Positions 1 through 20,519 are shown, counted from the first letter of the stretch. The stretch is 64,000 nucleotides of DNA from Glandiceps talaboti (GCF_964340395.1 NC_135557.1:11873046-11937045); one strand, 5' to 3'. Numbers and translations: made by a program. The notes: generated by a model not told the origin, from the sequence alone.

Positions 1-14
1 TGTACTTCACATAT

Positions 15-55
15 TAGATAGATAGATAGATAGATAGATATACAGATAGATAGAC

Positions 56-88
<33 letters not shown>

Positions 89-150
89 TATAGATAGATA
101 AATACATAGATAGATATACAGATAGATAGACAGATAGATAGATAGAAAGA

Positions 151-186
<36 letters not shown>

Positions 187-199
187 TAGATAGATAGAC
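15..199. repeat. (GATA)n/(GACA)n microsatellite
   Basis: Tetranucleotide tract of GATA with interspersed GACA units, lying in the intron upstream of the first BACE exon in the window. Apparent reading frames through it are low-complexity artefacts. Confidence 0.95.
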
Positions 200-226
200 A
201 TATTGAGAGCAGTATACTCAATATAA

Positions 227-8120
<7,894 letters not shown>

Positions 8121-9230
8121 CACTTAAAAAAAAACAGTCTCCACTGTAACTAGAGATAGCAATTATTTATCTTCTGAAGACATCCATCTCCAAAGGTGTT
8201 TTGTGAAGAAAATGTCAACTCTAGTGTGCTATTGCCATGGCAACTTCACTAAAAAAACATAGGAGGCAGTCAGTTTGTGATGTCCATCACAGGTTATGAA
8301 GACTTGAATGACATTAATACCAAAGTAATAGTTGTGGTATTTTTGCTGCAAAAATGGTTCTCATTGCAAGGATACAGTTACAACTTTAATTAAGACAAGT
8401 TGGGACGCTATACAGTGAGGCTGCAAGACAGGACCTTGTAACTGTAATAGGGAAATTGCGATCAAGACTGAGCATGTTCAGATGCAAAGGACTATGGGAT
8501 TAACTATAATAGTTATCGTAATATCTAACCTGGAACTACCTATAGAATAAACCTCCTATAATGGTCCTGGTAACCATGACTACATTATTAGTGGTTACAA
8601 ACAAAGTAACAAAATTGCTTACAATACTGATTGATTCATATTATCATCATATTTCCCATGATGCAACATTCACGATATTCAAGACGGTGGGTTTGCAAGT
8701 TCCCTATTGATGAAGATGTCTATTGTTGCCATGACAATTGAATAACATAAATGGAGACATTTTGATTCTGATGTTAAAATAATTATCTATGTGGACTAGA
8801 CCACGTTAGCATGACAATAGCAATATCATCTTCTACCGAAGCTTTTATAGCGGATAACAGAAAATGCAGATTTCATCGGATTGAATATATTTCTTAAGGT
8901 ATCCATTATACCAGTAGTCAGTATTTGAGAACTCCGAGAACGGGTCTCATTTTAATCATGTGACTTTAACTAAGATGGTACAATGGTACAATTGATAAGA
9001 TTAATACATAGGTCATGTGCTTCATAATTAAACCATCTTGTAGTAATTTGGAAAAAAATAATATATGAATTATCAAATGTCCTTATAAATTATTATATAA
9101 GATATAATTAATATTTTACATTTACAGGTTTGCCATTGGTTGGGCAACATTTTAAGTGGCACAAGCTGAGTTTATAAGCTTTTTACTTAAGTGAAAATAC
9201 TTGCATAATAAAACTGGTTAAACTATTTTA
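8121..9230 (+). other. Probable BACE 3' UTR with candidate poly(A) signals
   Basis: Non-coding sequence after the BACE stop. AATAAA hexamers occur at 8546-8551 and 9207-9212; which is used cannot be told from sequence. Confidence 0.5.
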
Positions 9231-11205
9231 AAAATGATTTTAATGTCAGCGCATGTTTTCTATAACATTACAGTTGTATTCTGGAGATGCTAAAACAAGT
9301 CATTGCATAGAATGGATTTCTTGATCTTTTTTGATACATACAGTAACTCTACATCATCGGATCATTTATCAATTATGTCCTGATAGCAGATTTGATTTCA
9401 GTTAATTGCAAAGTGATGGCTAAGTGTGATCCCTTGTAAATACACAGCAAAAACTAAACTAAGCCCAAATACATATAAACTCAGCTTGTTCCCCTCTGAG
9501 CAAAATGTTAAATTTAGCCAACTTTTCAACCATTGTGGCAAGAAGTCTTTGCGAGGGTGCTCAAAATTAGGATCAGTTTTAGAAGACCATGCTAGAGTTT
9601 AAAATATGGTTGTCTCTAGAGGGTTAGAAAAAAATAAGCAAAAAGGTACATTTCTCAGGTTTATTCATTTTAACGCTCTACATGTATATCATTGTTTCTT
9701 TGACATTGATAGCAACTAAAAGCATCAGAAAGCAATTTTTTTTTTTGTCAATTTGTTGTCATGGAATTTTTCTATCAGATAGTCACTTCAAGTGTTTCTT
9801 GAATTGTGGGTGAACTATTTGGTATATATGTATTTGTTAATTTATACATATATATATATATTGGTAAACTAAACTCGAGTAACGTACATTTATCGAGACC
9901 TCTTTCACATCGGAAAGTCACTGTTTTGCATGCTAAATGTGTAGATTTAGTGTACAATTACAATTTAACTGAATGAATGCTGCTAATTTACATTTACAGA
10001 AAAATGTTCTCACTGCCAAATTAAGATTTGCCATATTATGTGTTCTTCAGTTATATTGTGCTGTGTGCACTTCAACATCTCTTTGCATGTACTTATTATG
10101 AAACCAGTCATTTTTGGGGGCATCTACCATTGTCCATGAACTCATTACACAATGTAGCCAATAGATGGGTCTTGGTGTTAATATCCCAAGAACCTTTCCA
10201 CACCAAAGCCAAGAGTAGTGGTATTTTGAACATGAGTCTAGTTGCTAAACCTTCAAACTTTCTTTTGACATGACTGAAGATTGTTTTGCGCCAGAGGTGC
10301 AATCAAGGGTGTTTATGCCCGAGTTGTGTGCCCCAAGTAACTCTCATCATTCAGCTTTTGTTCAACAACCTTCAGAAAACAGACCCAAGGCTTTATTACA
10401 AGACTACATGAACCTGTGTGGAATTTCAAATTAACAAAAGCAGCTGTACTAAATCCACACCTGAATATCATATTTAAACACTTTTGAGGTTACTGCCTTC
10501 CACTTGACTTAAAGTAGGGTGGGTACAGTGAGTTGAGTAGTACATTATTTCATGTTGTCAACTTGACTGATCAGTTACTCAGGCTACTTGAATTTAACAC
10601 TGCAAGGATTTACAATGGTGTATTTCATTACCCCCTGCCTTGGTGTGAAGAGCTTCATGTGATAGCTACACAAGACAAGTCTTGAAGCTTCTTGGAGAGT
10701 ACCCTCAAGACAAGTCTCTAGGCTATGCACAATACTACTATATGTTGTATTGTCTCCAGTTTATGTATACTCGAATTTCTCCCTCGATCTTCTTAATTAT
10801 TGGCTTTCATTTCATCAATTTTCAGATGTACTTCTATATAATGAGATTTTCACTTCAGATCATGCCCAGAATCACTTTAGATCATCTACATCCACATATG
10901 GAATCTCATACCTGTACAGCAACACAGGATTTTCATGTACAAACTAGGGGAAATGAAGGCTGGAAGGGCTAACCATGGATGTGAATTGCTTGGCATTATA
11001 CACAAATATTTCACAAAATGCACATAAAAATCTTTGTTGGTTCCTAAGATTGGATCAAACAAACTTAAGAAAAAGACAAATATTTGAAGGTGTAGTTGGT
11101 ATGTTTGATTCAAACCATGGAACACCAAGCAAAATTAATTCTTTAATGCACATTACAGTTCCCATCAACTATGATGAACACTTCCAGTCAGGCCTAATAA
11201 AAGTA
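9231..11205. other. Intergenic, nothing recognised
   Basis: AT-rich DNA. The short open frames here have no coding character or family resemblance that I can see. Confidence 0.6.
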
Positions 11206-11553
11206 ATTGTATGGTTCCAGTTATGCTCAGTTTTAGAATAGTCGGGAGTAGGTAGATATTTTATTTTATTATCATATATGTTTTTCATGTGTGAGTGTGT
11301 AGTTCAGGTTTTCCATTGTTTTCCAAATTTTCTCTGTGTTATTAGTTTCTTCCCATCAGCTGTACATGTAGAGCCATTACAAATTCCAAGAACAAATTTA
11401 TATTGTCTTCTTAAGTTGATTTCATTTTTCGCATCCACTATTTCTCGTGAGACTTCACAATTTTTGTGATTATTTTTTGAATTCGTAAAAAGAATTTAGA
11501 GTCGGCATTGAAAAACTAGGTGGGGTCAGGTAATCATAACCAAACAATTATTC
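11206..11553 (-). mobile_element. Dispersed repeat family R1, copy 2 (reverse)
   Basis: Matches the reverse complement of 3273-3662: GGTTCCAGTTATGCTCAG..., TAGGTAGATATTTTATTTTA, CATGTGTGAGTGT, TTTTCCATTGTTTTCC and GAGACTTCACAATTTTTG appear in the expected order. Confidence 0.65.
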
Positions 11554-12124
11554 TTAGGCTTTATAAAGATGTCCCTGATTGTCACTCCCCATGGCCAAAC
11601 TCTCTCAATATTTCATCTTTCCAATATTGTTGAAATACTAGTATTTTTATCACTTTATTTCACCACTCTCAGTATTTTGTTAAGTTAGATTTTTATGCAA
11701 ATTGGTGTTATCTATTCATATTTCAGTATGACACTCTATACTCAATATTAGCTACATATCATATCAGTAATAATTTGTAATTTGCTTCATTTCATATTTT
11801 TTTAAAAGTATGTTGCATGTATTTACATGAATTTATCAAACTGTACAACTGACTTTTTACAGATATGCTGCACTGGTGTTAAACATCTGTGGTTTTAATG
11901 AACAAAGGACAAGAAACACAATTTGTTTGCTAATAATATGTTGTATCTATAGTGTGTTTTTATCATATAGTAGTAATAATTTGCATACTTGTGAATTTAA
12001 TTATTATTATTCATTGTATGGCTTAATATAGTACTAGGTACATTGTTCTGTTATTTTTTTTCACAGACATTGTAACAAACTTAAAGCACCAGTACTATTA
12101 CTGGGTCGGTCACCTGTATTCATT

Positions 12125-12750
12125 TCACCATTTCTGTATTTGTTTTTAGCACAACTGAACTGAGGTTCAGTAGTGCTATAGGGATCGTCCGGCATCTGTC
12201 TGTCTGTCTGTCTGTGTGTGTGTGTGTAAACAACATAAAGTCAAAAACTGCTGAACCGATTGCCATGATATTTGGTGGGTCTATTACCTTGGGTGTCTAG
12301 TTGGGAAATTGTTCAAATCAAAATGATCGCATCACAGGTGTGTGATTTGGGTCAAAAAATGTGATTTTTTTGTCAAAAGATTTAAACTCAGAAACTACTG
12401 GGCAGAATTCTTTAGGGGGTGTAAAGTAAGATTTGTTCATGACATGATGATTCCATCAGTGATATGCAAATTAGGTCTAAAAATGTGTCTTTTTGGTTAA
12501 AAATCTATAATTCCAAAACTATTGAGCAGATTGGGCTGAAATTTGATGGGGATGCATCTAGGGATGTATGGACGAAGATATATTAAGCATACAATGATTC
12601 CATGAGTGATATGCAAATTAGATGTAAGAATGTTCATTTTTGGTCAAAAACTTATATCTCAAAAAGTACTTGGTCAATGAGTCTGAAACTTGGCGAGATG
12701 TTTCTGAAACTGTTATTCTGCAGATTTTCTTCAAAATATTTTGACAAAAT
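12125..12750 (+). repeat. Degenerate repeat with (TCTG)n/(GT)n head
   Basis: Starts at ACTGAACTGAGGTTCAGTAG, then (CTGT)n/(GT)n at 12195-12227, then four degenerate blocks near 12245, 12390, 12510 and 12655. Each block has the theme AAACT-(A/G)CTGA-GCAGATT followed by TTTGG(T/A)GGG. It runs directly into the 115-bp minisatellite, so both may be parts of one composite mobile element. Confidence 0.6.
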
Positions 12751-13440
12751 TGACCCTAGCGACCATGACCACGCCCTTTTGCAACAACCAAATGGCAGTA
12801 TATTTTGGTCAAATAACAACATCATCTGGTAGGCAAGTGAGTAAACATTCAAAAAATGTATGCAAATACCCTAGCAACCATGACCACGCCCATTGCAACA
12901 GCCAAACAGTGGTGTATTTCACAAAGATAACAATGGGGTTTAATAGACAATTGAATAAACATTCAAAAAATGTATGTAAATTTGCTTAGCAACAAGACCA
13001 CACCCATAGCAACAGCCAAATAATCACGTATATTGCAAAGATAACAACAGGAATAGAAAGACAAATGAATAAACATTCAAAAAATGTATGCAAATACCCT
13101 AGTAACCATGACCACGCCCATAGCAACAGCCAAACGGTGGTGTATTTCACAAAGATAACAATGGGGTTTAATAGACAAATTAATAAACATTCAAAAAATT
13201 ATCCAAATACCCTAGTAACCATGACCACGCCCATAGCAACAGCCAAACGGTGGTGTATTTCACAAAGATAACAATGGGGTTTGATAGACAATTGAATAAA
13301 CATTCAAAAAATGTATGTAAATTTGCCAAGCAACAAAAACATACATAAATGTATGCAAATATATCTAACAACATGACCACGCCCATAGCAACAGCCAAAT
13401 GATAGCATTTATCGTAAAGATAGCAACATGGTTGGATAGG
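12750..13440 (+). repeat. Minisatellite, ~115-bp unit with ACCATGACCACGCCC core
   Basis: Six imperfect units. Core copies start near 12761, 12878, 12991, 13107, 13218 and 13370, each followed by TAGCAACAGCCAAA and GGTGTATTTCACAAAGATAA-type sequence and AATAAACATTCAAAAAATG. One isolated unit of the same family is found in each copy of the 4.2-kb duplication (20520 and 29483). Confidence 0.85.
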
Positions 13441-13936
13441 CAACTGGATAGTTATTCAGCAAATGAACACCTATTGTTAGCATGGACTAGCATATGGATA
13501 AACATTTTAAAATACTGTACAGTTGTGCTACAACGCCATTGGCGGTATTTTTAATTCATGTCTTCATGTGTATGTACTCGCTGAGGTATGTATGGTCAGG
13601 TAGTGATAACCTCTGTCAGCATCCACCGAATTTCAGTTTTGTTACAAATGGATTAATAATCCATATGTCTTTCATGGCTGTTTACACACTGCCATCAAGC
13701 CAGCATACATAGCCCTATCAACAACTAATGGGGTATTTATTCAGTGAATTAAAAAGACAGAACCTTGTCATGTAATGTGTTCAGTATATGTAATTCAAAA
13801 TTTAAAAAATAGCTGCCCTTGTGAGACTGTCAAGATGCATTTCTGGTTTTCTTTTGATAGGCAAAAGTTACTGAAATGTAGCAAAGTTTTATGGCCATTG
13901 GGGGGTTCAAATATATGTAAACCGTGAACGAGGATC

Positions 13937-14201
13937 TGAGTTCAGATGTAGGACGGGTTTACACGTCACCAAACACCTAGTTAAAGAAATTAATATATTT
14001 ATGGTAATTGTTCGCATAGGTGTCAAGACAATAGGTACTTATACCATATATGTCTGCAGACATCATTCAAGTTTTGGTATCCTTTGTTTCATGTTCTATG
14101 ACACTCATATTTTTACCTATTGTCTTTACACCTATGTGAATTATTGTTTGTAATAGCTAGATGTTTGGTGACATGTAAAAACTGCATTATGTCTGAACTC
14201 A
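13937..14201. mobile_element. Fold-back (palindromic) element
   Basis: The left arm TGAGTTCAGATG...CACGTCACCAAACACCTAG...CATAGGTGTCAAGACAATAGG is mirrored by the right arm CCTATTGTCTTTACACCTATG...CTAGATGTTTGGTGACATG...CTGAACTCA. Arms are about 110 bases with scattered mismatches and there is no coding capacity. Interpreted as a MITE. Confidence 0.75.
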
Positions 14202-14721
14202 TGGTCCTGAAATCAGTGTCAAATACTTTCTTTATCACAAATCCAAACAGAGTAATTACAAATGCATGACATGGTTCCTTCTTCTCTGAGCCTTGTCACA
14301 AGCTTTATAGTAACAAATGAAAGTATTAGTCTGATCTGATGGTTCATTGATATATAATTCTGTCTTTAAAAGCATAATATTGTTGATGAGTGCATAATAG
14401 TTAGTGTATTCAATAGCCTTGCTGCAATCATGTTAACAATGAAACTGAATGAAATCAAAATTCGCTTTTAAAACAAATGTGTGTTAACTTGCTATGTGTG
14501 TGTCTTCATTTTAACTCAAACATATATTTACTAGAGCAGTGTATTAATTTACATGGATATTGTGTTATAATAATTATTTGTTTTGTGTTGTCTGTTTAAG
14601 AGCGTGGTTTTATTAATTTCTACGAATGTACTTCTTTGAAAAAAAATGTTTTATAAGCTTATAGGAATATTGTATGATTTTTCTATATAGTTGCTAAACA
14701 AGTAGAGAAACGTTACTTTAA

Positions 14722-15071
14722 AGTGGCCATATGGATGAGAAATAGGTATCTATTTTGGATTTTTAATTTACAAAACAATTTGATCATGGCTTCCTACTTG
14801 AGAAAATCATTGTGAAACAACATATGCCAAGTCCTTGTCCATAACTCAATAAATTACAGATGATTAATAAATGTGTAAAATGTTGCTTATTGTACGTGCA
14901 ATAACAAACTTTTTACACATAGTTTAGCTTTTTGCAATGTATTCAGTTATAAACACAGACTTGGTCTTTGGTGTTTCACATTGATTTTTCTAGTAGGAGG
15001 CCATGATAAAATTGTTTTGTAAATTAAAAATCCAAAATTAATACCTACCCAATCCTCATCCATATGGCCAC
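14722..15071. mobile_element. TTAA-flanked fold-back MITE (family M1), copy 1
   Basis: Ends are AGTGGCCATATGGATGAG and its complement CTCATCCATATGGCCAC, flanked by TTAA at 14718-14721 and 15072-15075. Almost the whole 350 bp folds on itself, including GATTTTTAATTTACAAAAC. TTAA target duplication is typical of piggyBac-type transposases. Related copies: 20991-21290, 29955-30254 and a half copy at 48550-48680. Confidence 0.8.
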
Positions 15072-15075
15072 TTAA

Positions 15076-16387
15076 TTTGTTGTTAAATTATGAAATAAGA
15101 GAATATACCAAATATGCTTACTTCGCCTTCTTATAATTATTATCAAAGTCATTTATTGTCATTAACTGCTTGCCTTAAAATATATATATAATGTAATCAA
15201 TAGACAGGATTGTATTTTGAAGGAAAACAATCACTTGAAGGAATTCTTGCTGTGTATTTTGTTTATTTCAAAAGAATAGGGCCACCCGCCCATCTTTCGA
15301 CGAAAAGAGGATAAATATTACAGAACTTTTTGGAACACAATGACAAATAAAATAAGGATTACAAAGATAGTAACGTCTTCTCTCTGAGTGAGAACACTTT
15401 AAATACAAAGATAGACAAATGAAAAAGTGTAAGTTGATTGCTGGTCAAAAGTAAGGTTATTGCTTTATCTCGTGTTGGGTACTGTATGAAATAATTTGGT
15501 ATTAGTTCCTTTCTAGGAGACTGGTATAAAGGACAAAATAACAAAAAATAATGTATTTCTTATGTAATTAATGCTGGAATGTTAATGATATCTTTTATCA
15601 ACCACCCTTAGACAAAATGCCCTAAGTGATACTCCAGTGAATTGAACTTCTCAACCTAGATTTCCAGGACTCCGAATATACATTAAATAATTTCAGGGAA
15701 TAGTCAGATTATCTTTAGATTTGATGGGCTTGTGATATGTGAGTTTGAAAAAAATAAAATCATAACAAATATTCAACCCAAATCTCATGTGTCCTCTTTA
15801 TCTCTTGTTTGTGGTAGTTTTAGCTTTATCGCATATCATCTATACAGAGTATATGACACTGTTACCAGATTGAATAGCAACAGACAGGAAAATGCAAAAC
15901 TAAATATTCAAAACATCTATTCAGGCAACATGACCAAACAAGCATGGTCCATTCATTCCTCCAACTACTCACGGATACGTCAGTGAACAATATTAACTAA
16001 AAATCTTTATATAACAAAATTAAATGTATTCATCAAAACGTCGTGAAGTAAATAAAGAACAAGCCATTAAAGATGAAACCCTGTATGTAGCTGCACTTTT
16101 CAAGTTGCCTGTTGGGCAGACAAGCACCCGGGCTTAGTAGAAATAAAGATGCACCAGATTTAAACTGAATGCCTTCCGTAAGGGTATAGTCTTGCAATTT
16201 CATGATTTATGCAAGAAATTTAGCTCTATATCTGTGATTCGTCAAGTCCCAATGAAAGTTAGTTGTCAAAAATGTTGTTGAAATGCCCGCCTCGCCTCCT
16301 ATTCTCAGCACAGGTAAGCTTGACATCCTCGACTTCACTCAGCTTTCGTGCTCGTATAGCGGAGTATTAGGGCTATTATTATGTACA
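15076..16387. other. Intergenic, nothing recognised
   Basis: No convincing coding exon or repeat. A short (TA)n-like stretch lies near 15180. Confidence 0.55.
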
Positions 16388-17484
16388 ACTTATTTGTCTC
16401 ATCTCAACAACTTATTTGGCTCCTCGACATCTTATTTGACTCGTCTCAACAACTTCTTTGGCTCCTTGATAACTTATTTGACTCATCTTAACAACTTATT
16501 TGGCTCCTTGATAACTAATTTGACTCGTCTCAACAACTTATTTGACTCCTTGATAACTTATTTGACTCATTTTAACAACTTATTTGGCTCCTCGATAACT
16601 TATTTGGCTCCTTGATAACTTATTTGACTCATCTTAACAACTTACTTGGCTCCTTGATAACTTATTTGACTCGTCTCAACAACTTATTTGGCTCCTTGAT
16701 AACTTATTTGACTCGTCTTAACAACTTATTTGGCTCCTCGACAACTTATTTGACTCGTCTCAACAACTTCTTTGGCTCCTCGACATCTTATTTGACTCAT
16801 CTCGATAACTTATTTGGAACCTTGACATCTTATTTGACTCGTCTCGATAACTTATTTGGCTCCTCGACAACTTATTTGACTCATCTCAACAATTTATTTG
16901 GCACCTCGACATCTTATTTGACTCATCTCGATAACTTATTTGGCTCCTCGACAACTTATTTGGCTCGTCTCAACAACTTCTTTGGCTCCTCGACATCTTA
17001 CTTGACTCGTCTCAACAATTTATTTGGCATCTTGACATCTTATTTGACTCATCTTAACAACTTATTTGACTCGTCTCGATAGCTTATTTGGCTCCTCGAC
17101 AACTTATTTGACTCGTCTCAACAACTTCTTTGGCTCCTCGACATCTTATTTGACTCGTCTCAACAATTTATTTGGCCCCTCGACATCTTATTTGACTCGT
17201 CTCAACAACTTCTTTGGCTCCTCAATAACTTATTTGACTCGTCTCAACAACTTATTTGGCTCCTCGATAACTTATTTGACTCGTCTCAACAACTTAGTTG
17301 GCTCCTCGACAACTTATTTGGCTCCTCGATAAATTATTTTGCTCCTCGACATCTTATTTGACTCGTCTCAACAATTTATTTGGCACCTCAACATCTTATT
17401 TGACTCGTCTCAACAACTTCTTTGGCTCCTCGACAACTTATTTGACTCGTCTCAACAACTTCTTTGGCTCCTCGACAACTTATT
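16388..17484 (+). repeat. 42-bp minisatellite made of alternating 22- and 20-bp subunits
   Basis: About 26 units alternate between ACTTATTTGACTCGTCTCAA-type and ACTTATTTGGCTCCTCGACA-type subunits. In frame, the unit reads as a 14-residue repeat, LTRLNNLFGSSTTY. The array is open on the + strand but the open frame changes register near 16600, 17070 and 17300 where a subunit is skipped, so a functional protein is unlikely. Confidence 0.9.
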
Positions 17485-17719
17485 TAAGTCAACATGTATG
17501 ACGTTCTCTTGTACGCAATTTTAGCATCACTAGCTCCCCTTCAGTAAATATGTGCTCTCTTGCACAAACGTCATTTCGCGTCATACAAAATCTGCTGTTA
17601 CGTCAAAGAGCATCATCAAAGTTTTGTGTAGTTTTTTGAAGAGTGACTGATGGGTTCTGACGATGTTTACCCCAGAAACGGAAGCAAAAATGTTTTAACC
17701 AAAGTATACCTTCTAAATA

Positions 17720-17861
17720 TGTTGGAGAAAGAAATCAAACGGAGCTGTCCGAGAGGAGAGAGGACATAATTATGGCTTACCGCTTTATCTCAAGAAGGAA
17801 ACAACAGAGTATCCGATACACGCGTGTCTAGTCTGTGGAGATTACATTTACTTTGTCGCAG
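17720..17861 (+). pseudogene. Candidate exon 1 of an unrecognised, possibly broken gene
   Basis: Open stretch of 47 codons with protein-like composition (HNYGLPLYLKKETTEYPIH, then LVCGDYIYFVA), ending at CGCAG|GTACAG. The last base joins in phase to the exon at 19463. The frame has no ATG and a TAA lies directly upstream at 17714, so a start or an upstream exon is missing. No family recognised. This could be a pseudogene or a chance frame. Confidence 0.3.
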
Positions 17862-18920
17862 GTACAGAAATTTAAACTTTATCTAAATATTCAATAAGAT
17901 ATTTATTATTTAATGTATTTGTTGTGATCTTGTCCATTACTACTGTCTGACGATCGTTCCGTGAACGTTCACGGTGACACAACACAGTCAGTGTCACTTG
18001 TTAGCATGGTCATATTCAAAATATACCATCAGCATTGACGATAGTTTTGAATACTAGTATCGTAAATACCAAATAACACCAATACTTATGACCCATCACC
18101 ATTCTTGAATAGGATTAAGCTCACAAGCGACTTAAATCTTTAGCACATTCCTGATGTCGACTAAATTGTGTGTTTTGTTTAACTGTTAGTTTTTAGCCCC
18201 AACAATTTTCCCATAATTGTTCAGAATGTTTTGGGTGAGATTTCAAGCTAACTGGTTGAATAGTCTGCACATACTTTAGTGTAATTACACGAGTATTATA
18301 CTGAGGCTCAGTACAGAGTGCAATAGTGGCAAACGTTTGAGTGATAAATAACACAAATTATTTTATTTATATTATTTATATTTCTTTTATTATGATAAAT
18401 GTCATCAGTGACTGAAAGTGGAATAGTGTTTGGAAGTTTTTGTTTTTTCGTTTACTCAGTTTTAATACATGAAACCAATAATTTTGAAATCAGTCTTGAC
18501 CCTTTTGAACTTTTAAGGTCATGTCCCCAGATAACGAGCTGTGAAAACGTAATACATGCAATACTGAGCTGCCAAGTGAATCTGTTTACAGGGACATGAT
18601 GATGATGAGTGATAAATGCCAATGTTGTATATATTGTCACACACCTGGAGTTGTTATTTCCCATTCCATTATGTAGAGTGTAAAGTTGTAGTAGTGTTTA
18701 TTTTTATTTTTCAAATCCAAATTTTTTTACATTCATTGCAGGTTAATGCAAGCAATAATATCCAAACTGAAATTTGTCAAAGTGAGAAACATGTGGTTCT
18801 GCTTATGTTCGTTTTAGCCAGGGGTGGGGGGAGGGTGTTAAAAAGTGACCCTCCCTAATTTCCTTTCTCTAACAAATGACCATGCCCTGTAAAAAGATTT
18901 TAATGAAAAATATGTTTAAC
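17862..18920 (+). other. Intergenic or possible intron
   Basis: Nothing recognised apart from the candidate donor at its left edge. Confidence 0.4.
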
Positions 18921-18995
18921 TGCCTCCCTGTTGTATAGTTGTTAGAGCTCAAGATTAGTAGTCAGGAGGTCCTGGGTTCAATCCCACTAGAAACA
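18921..18995 (+). mobile_element. tRNA-derived SINE head
   Basis: A 75-base tRNA-like segment with an A-box-like TATAGTTGTTAGAGCTC and a B-box GGGTTCAATCCC at tRNA spacing (pol III internal promoter). The acceptor stem does not pair, so it is not a functional tRNA. The SINE body would be the following 100-200 bases (to about 19150). Confidence 0.6.
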
Positions 18996-19278
18996 GATAA
19001 TTTTTCTGTAGTAAGATCCCACCACATTGGTAATTTTTAAAGGCATCACAGTGAGTTTGTGTTTGTATCAATGCCTGCCAAAGCCTAGATGGAGTGCACA
19101 ACTGACAACCCGACCCGGCCCAGGGCTGATTGGTCAACCTCTCCACTCCACCACATTATTACCAATATAATATCTTGTAATGTTGTTCCCCCATTACTAC
19201 TGTGAGACCCACTCTGCTCCTCACACCAATTTCCATTTTCTAAAATATGGCCCTCCTTGAGGACCCATTTGAAAAAAT

Positions 19279-19321
19279 AACCCCCCCCCACCCACCCACC
19301 ACCACTACCACCACCACCACC
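19279..19321. repeat. C-rich/(CCA)n tract
   Basis: Poly-C followed by CCA/CCACCC repeats; the same tract in copy B (28241-28285) differs in C count. Confidence 0.9.
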
Positions 19322-19462
19322 TTGTAATTTCTTAGGGCTCTATTACATAGCTATTGTCACAAATGTCTACTATTGGTTCCTATGTTGAGTGTTTTTTTCA
19401 TGTTCATTTTGAGATTAAAAATTATGATTCAACATTGTTCTGTTTGATGTTTATGTTGACAG

Positions 19463-19929
19463 GTCAGCCTTCAAAGTTTTATCTAACTGGACAAATCCAG
19501 GCAGAGTTCCTTCCCTACACATGAGACATACAGTGTCACAATCCCCATCCACAGGCACAATGGAAAGATATGAACAAACCATGCAGAGGTCAGAAAAAAC
19601 TCAGTGGATATCAGGGAGGTTCCTTCTACATATTTTCCAGCATTAAAATTAAACCAGCTGATTCAGTAGCGAGTTTAATAGACACCGAGACTTTGAAAGA
19701 GGGACATCGCACCATTTCAACACAGACAGTGCAGTGGTACAGATATTTCTCATGCAGAGATAATGAGACTTTATATATAGAGATTAACAATTTGAGAAAT
19801 GCACCGAGACAGACTCAACAGGATCAGGAACAGTTTACTGTTTTTACTAAACCATTTGATGCTAATAATGAAAAGGTGAAGTTTTATACCGGACTTAAAT
19901 TTCACGACAATAATGACTGTATTATATAG
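19463..19929 (+). pseudogene. Candidate exon 2 with in-frame TGA (duplication copy A)
   Basis: After an acceptor (ATGTTGACAG) the frame runs QPSKFYLTGQIQAEFLPYT, then TGA at 19522-19524, then open for another 134 codons to TAG at 19927. The 119 codons from ATG 19570 are a conventional open frame including QTVQWYRYFSCRDNETLYIE. No family recognised. The frame continues in phase from the candidate exon at 17720-17861. Either a nonsense-disrupted gene, translation from the downstream ATG, or, less likely, a selenocysteine codon. Confidence 0.4.
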
Positions 19930-20093
19930 TCTGGTTGAAAGGTATCTCTTTAATAGAGACATGTACAGTATTTACTAAATTTCAATAAGTATTTGTTGGC
20001 AATGACAAAACTTGGCTTGAACTTTCAATTAGCTTAAAGCACAATTAGAATGGTTTGTGCAAAGTATCCTTTTTCATCACAGGGGGCAGCTGA

Positions 20094-20140
20094 TTGATCG
20101 ATCGATCGATCGGTTGATTTATTGATTGATTGATTATTAT
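20094..20140. repeat. (GATC)n/(GATT)n microsatellite
   Basis: GATC units followed by GATT units in duplication copy A; repeated in copy B near 29057. Confidence 0.9.
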
Positions 20141-20519
20141 TTGCTTGAATGATTGATCAATTGAATGATCAATTTTTGTGGTGCAATATAGCTTATTTTG
20201 TGTGTGATATTGATCAATTCATTCATTGAGTTTTAAAACTATCTCTTTTTCTTCCCTTGTTACTTGGCTCTCAGCTATATCTCAGACCACTAGCAGTCTG
20301 AGGTTGTATGTCATTCTCTCTTTTCTTTATTGACTAAATAAAGACGCCTTGTCCATTCTTACCATCTTATCTAAATTAAAACATTCCTAATCTTATAATT
20401 GGCGAGAGATCACTTACATTAATTACAGTTTGCTTTATCTCTCATCTGCTGGGAGATTATCACATTGGACAAACATTCGATCATTCATAAACTAATAAGT
20501 TCTTTTCCTTAGGTCGAAA

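Noticed and set aside
16283-17501. Protein-coding gene for a LTRLNNLFGSST repeat protein
   Set aside because: The frame shifts about three times within the array, with no splice signals at the switches; best seen as a minisatellite.
18928-18995. Functional tRNA gene
   Set aside because: The B box is good but the acceptor stem does not pair and the anticodon region is irregular; treated as a SINE head.
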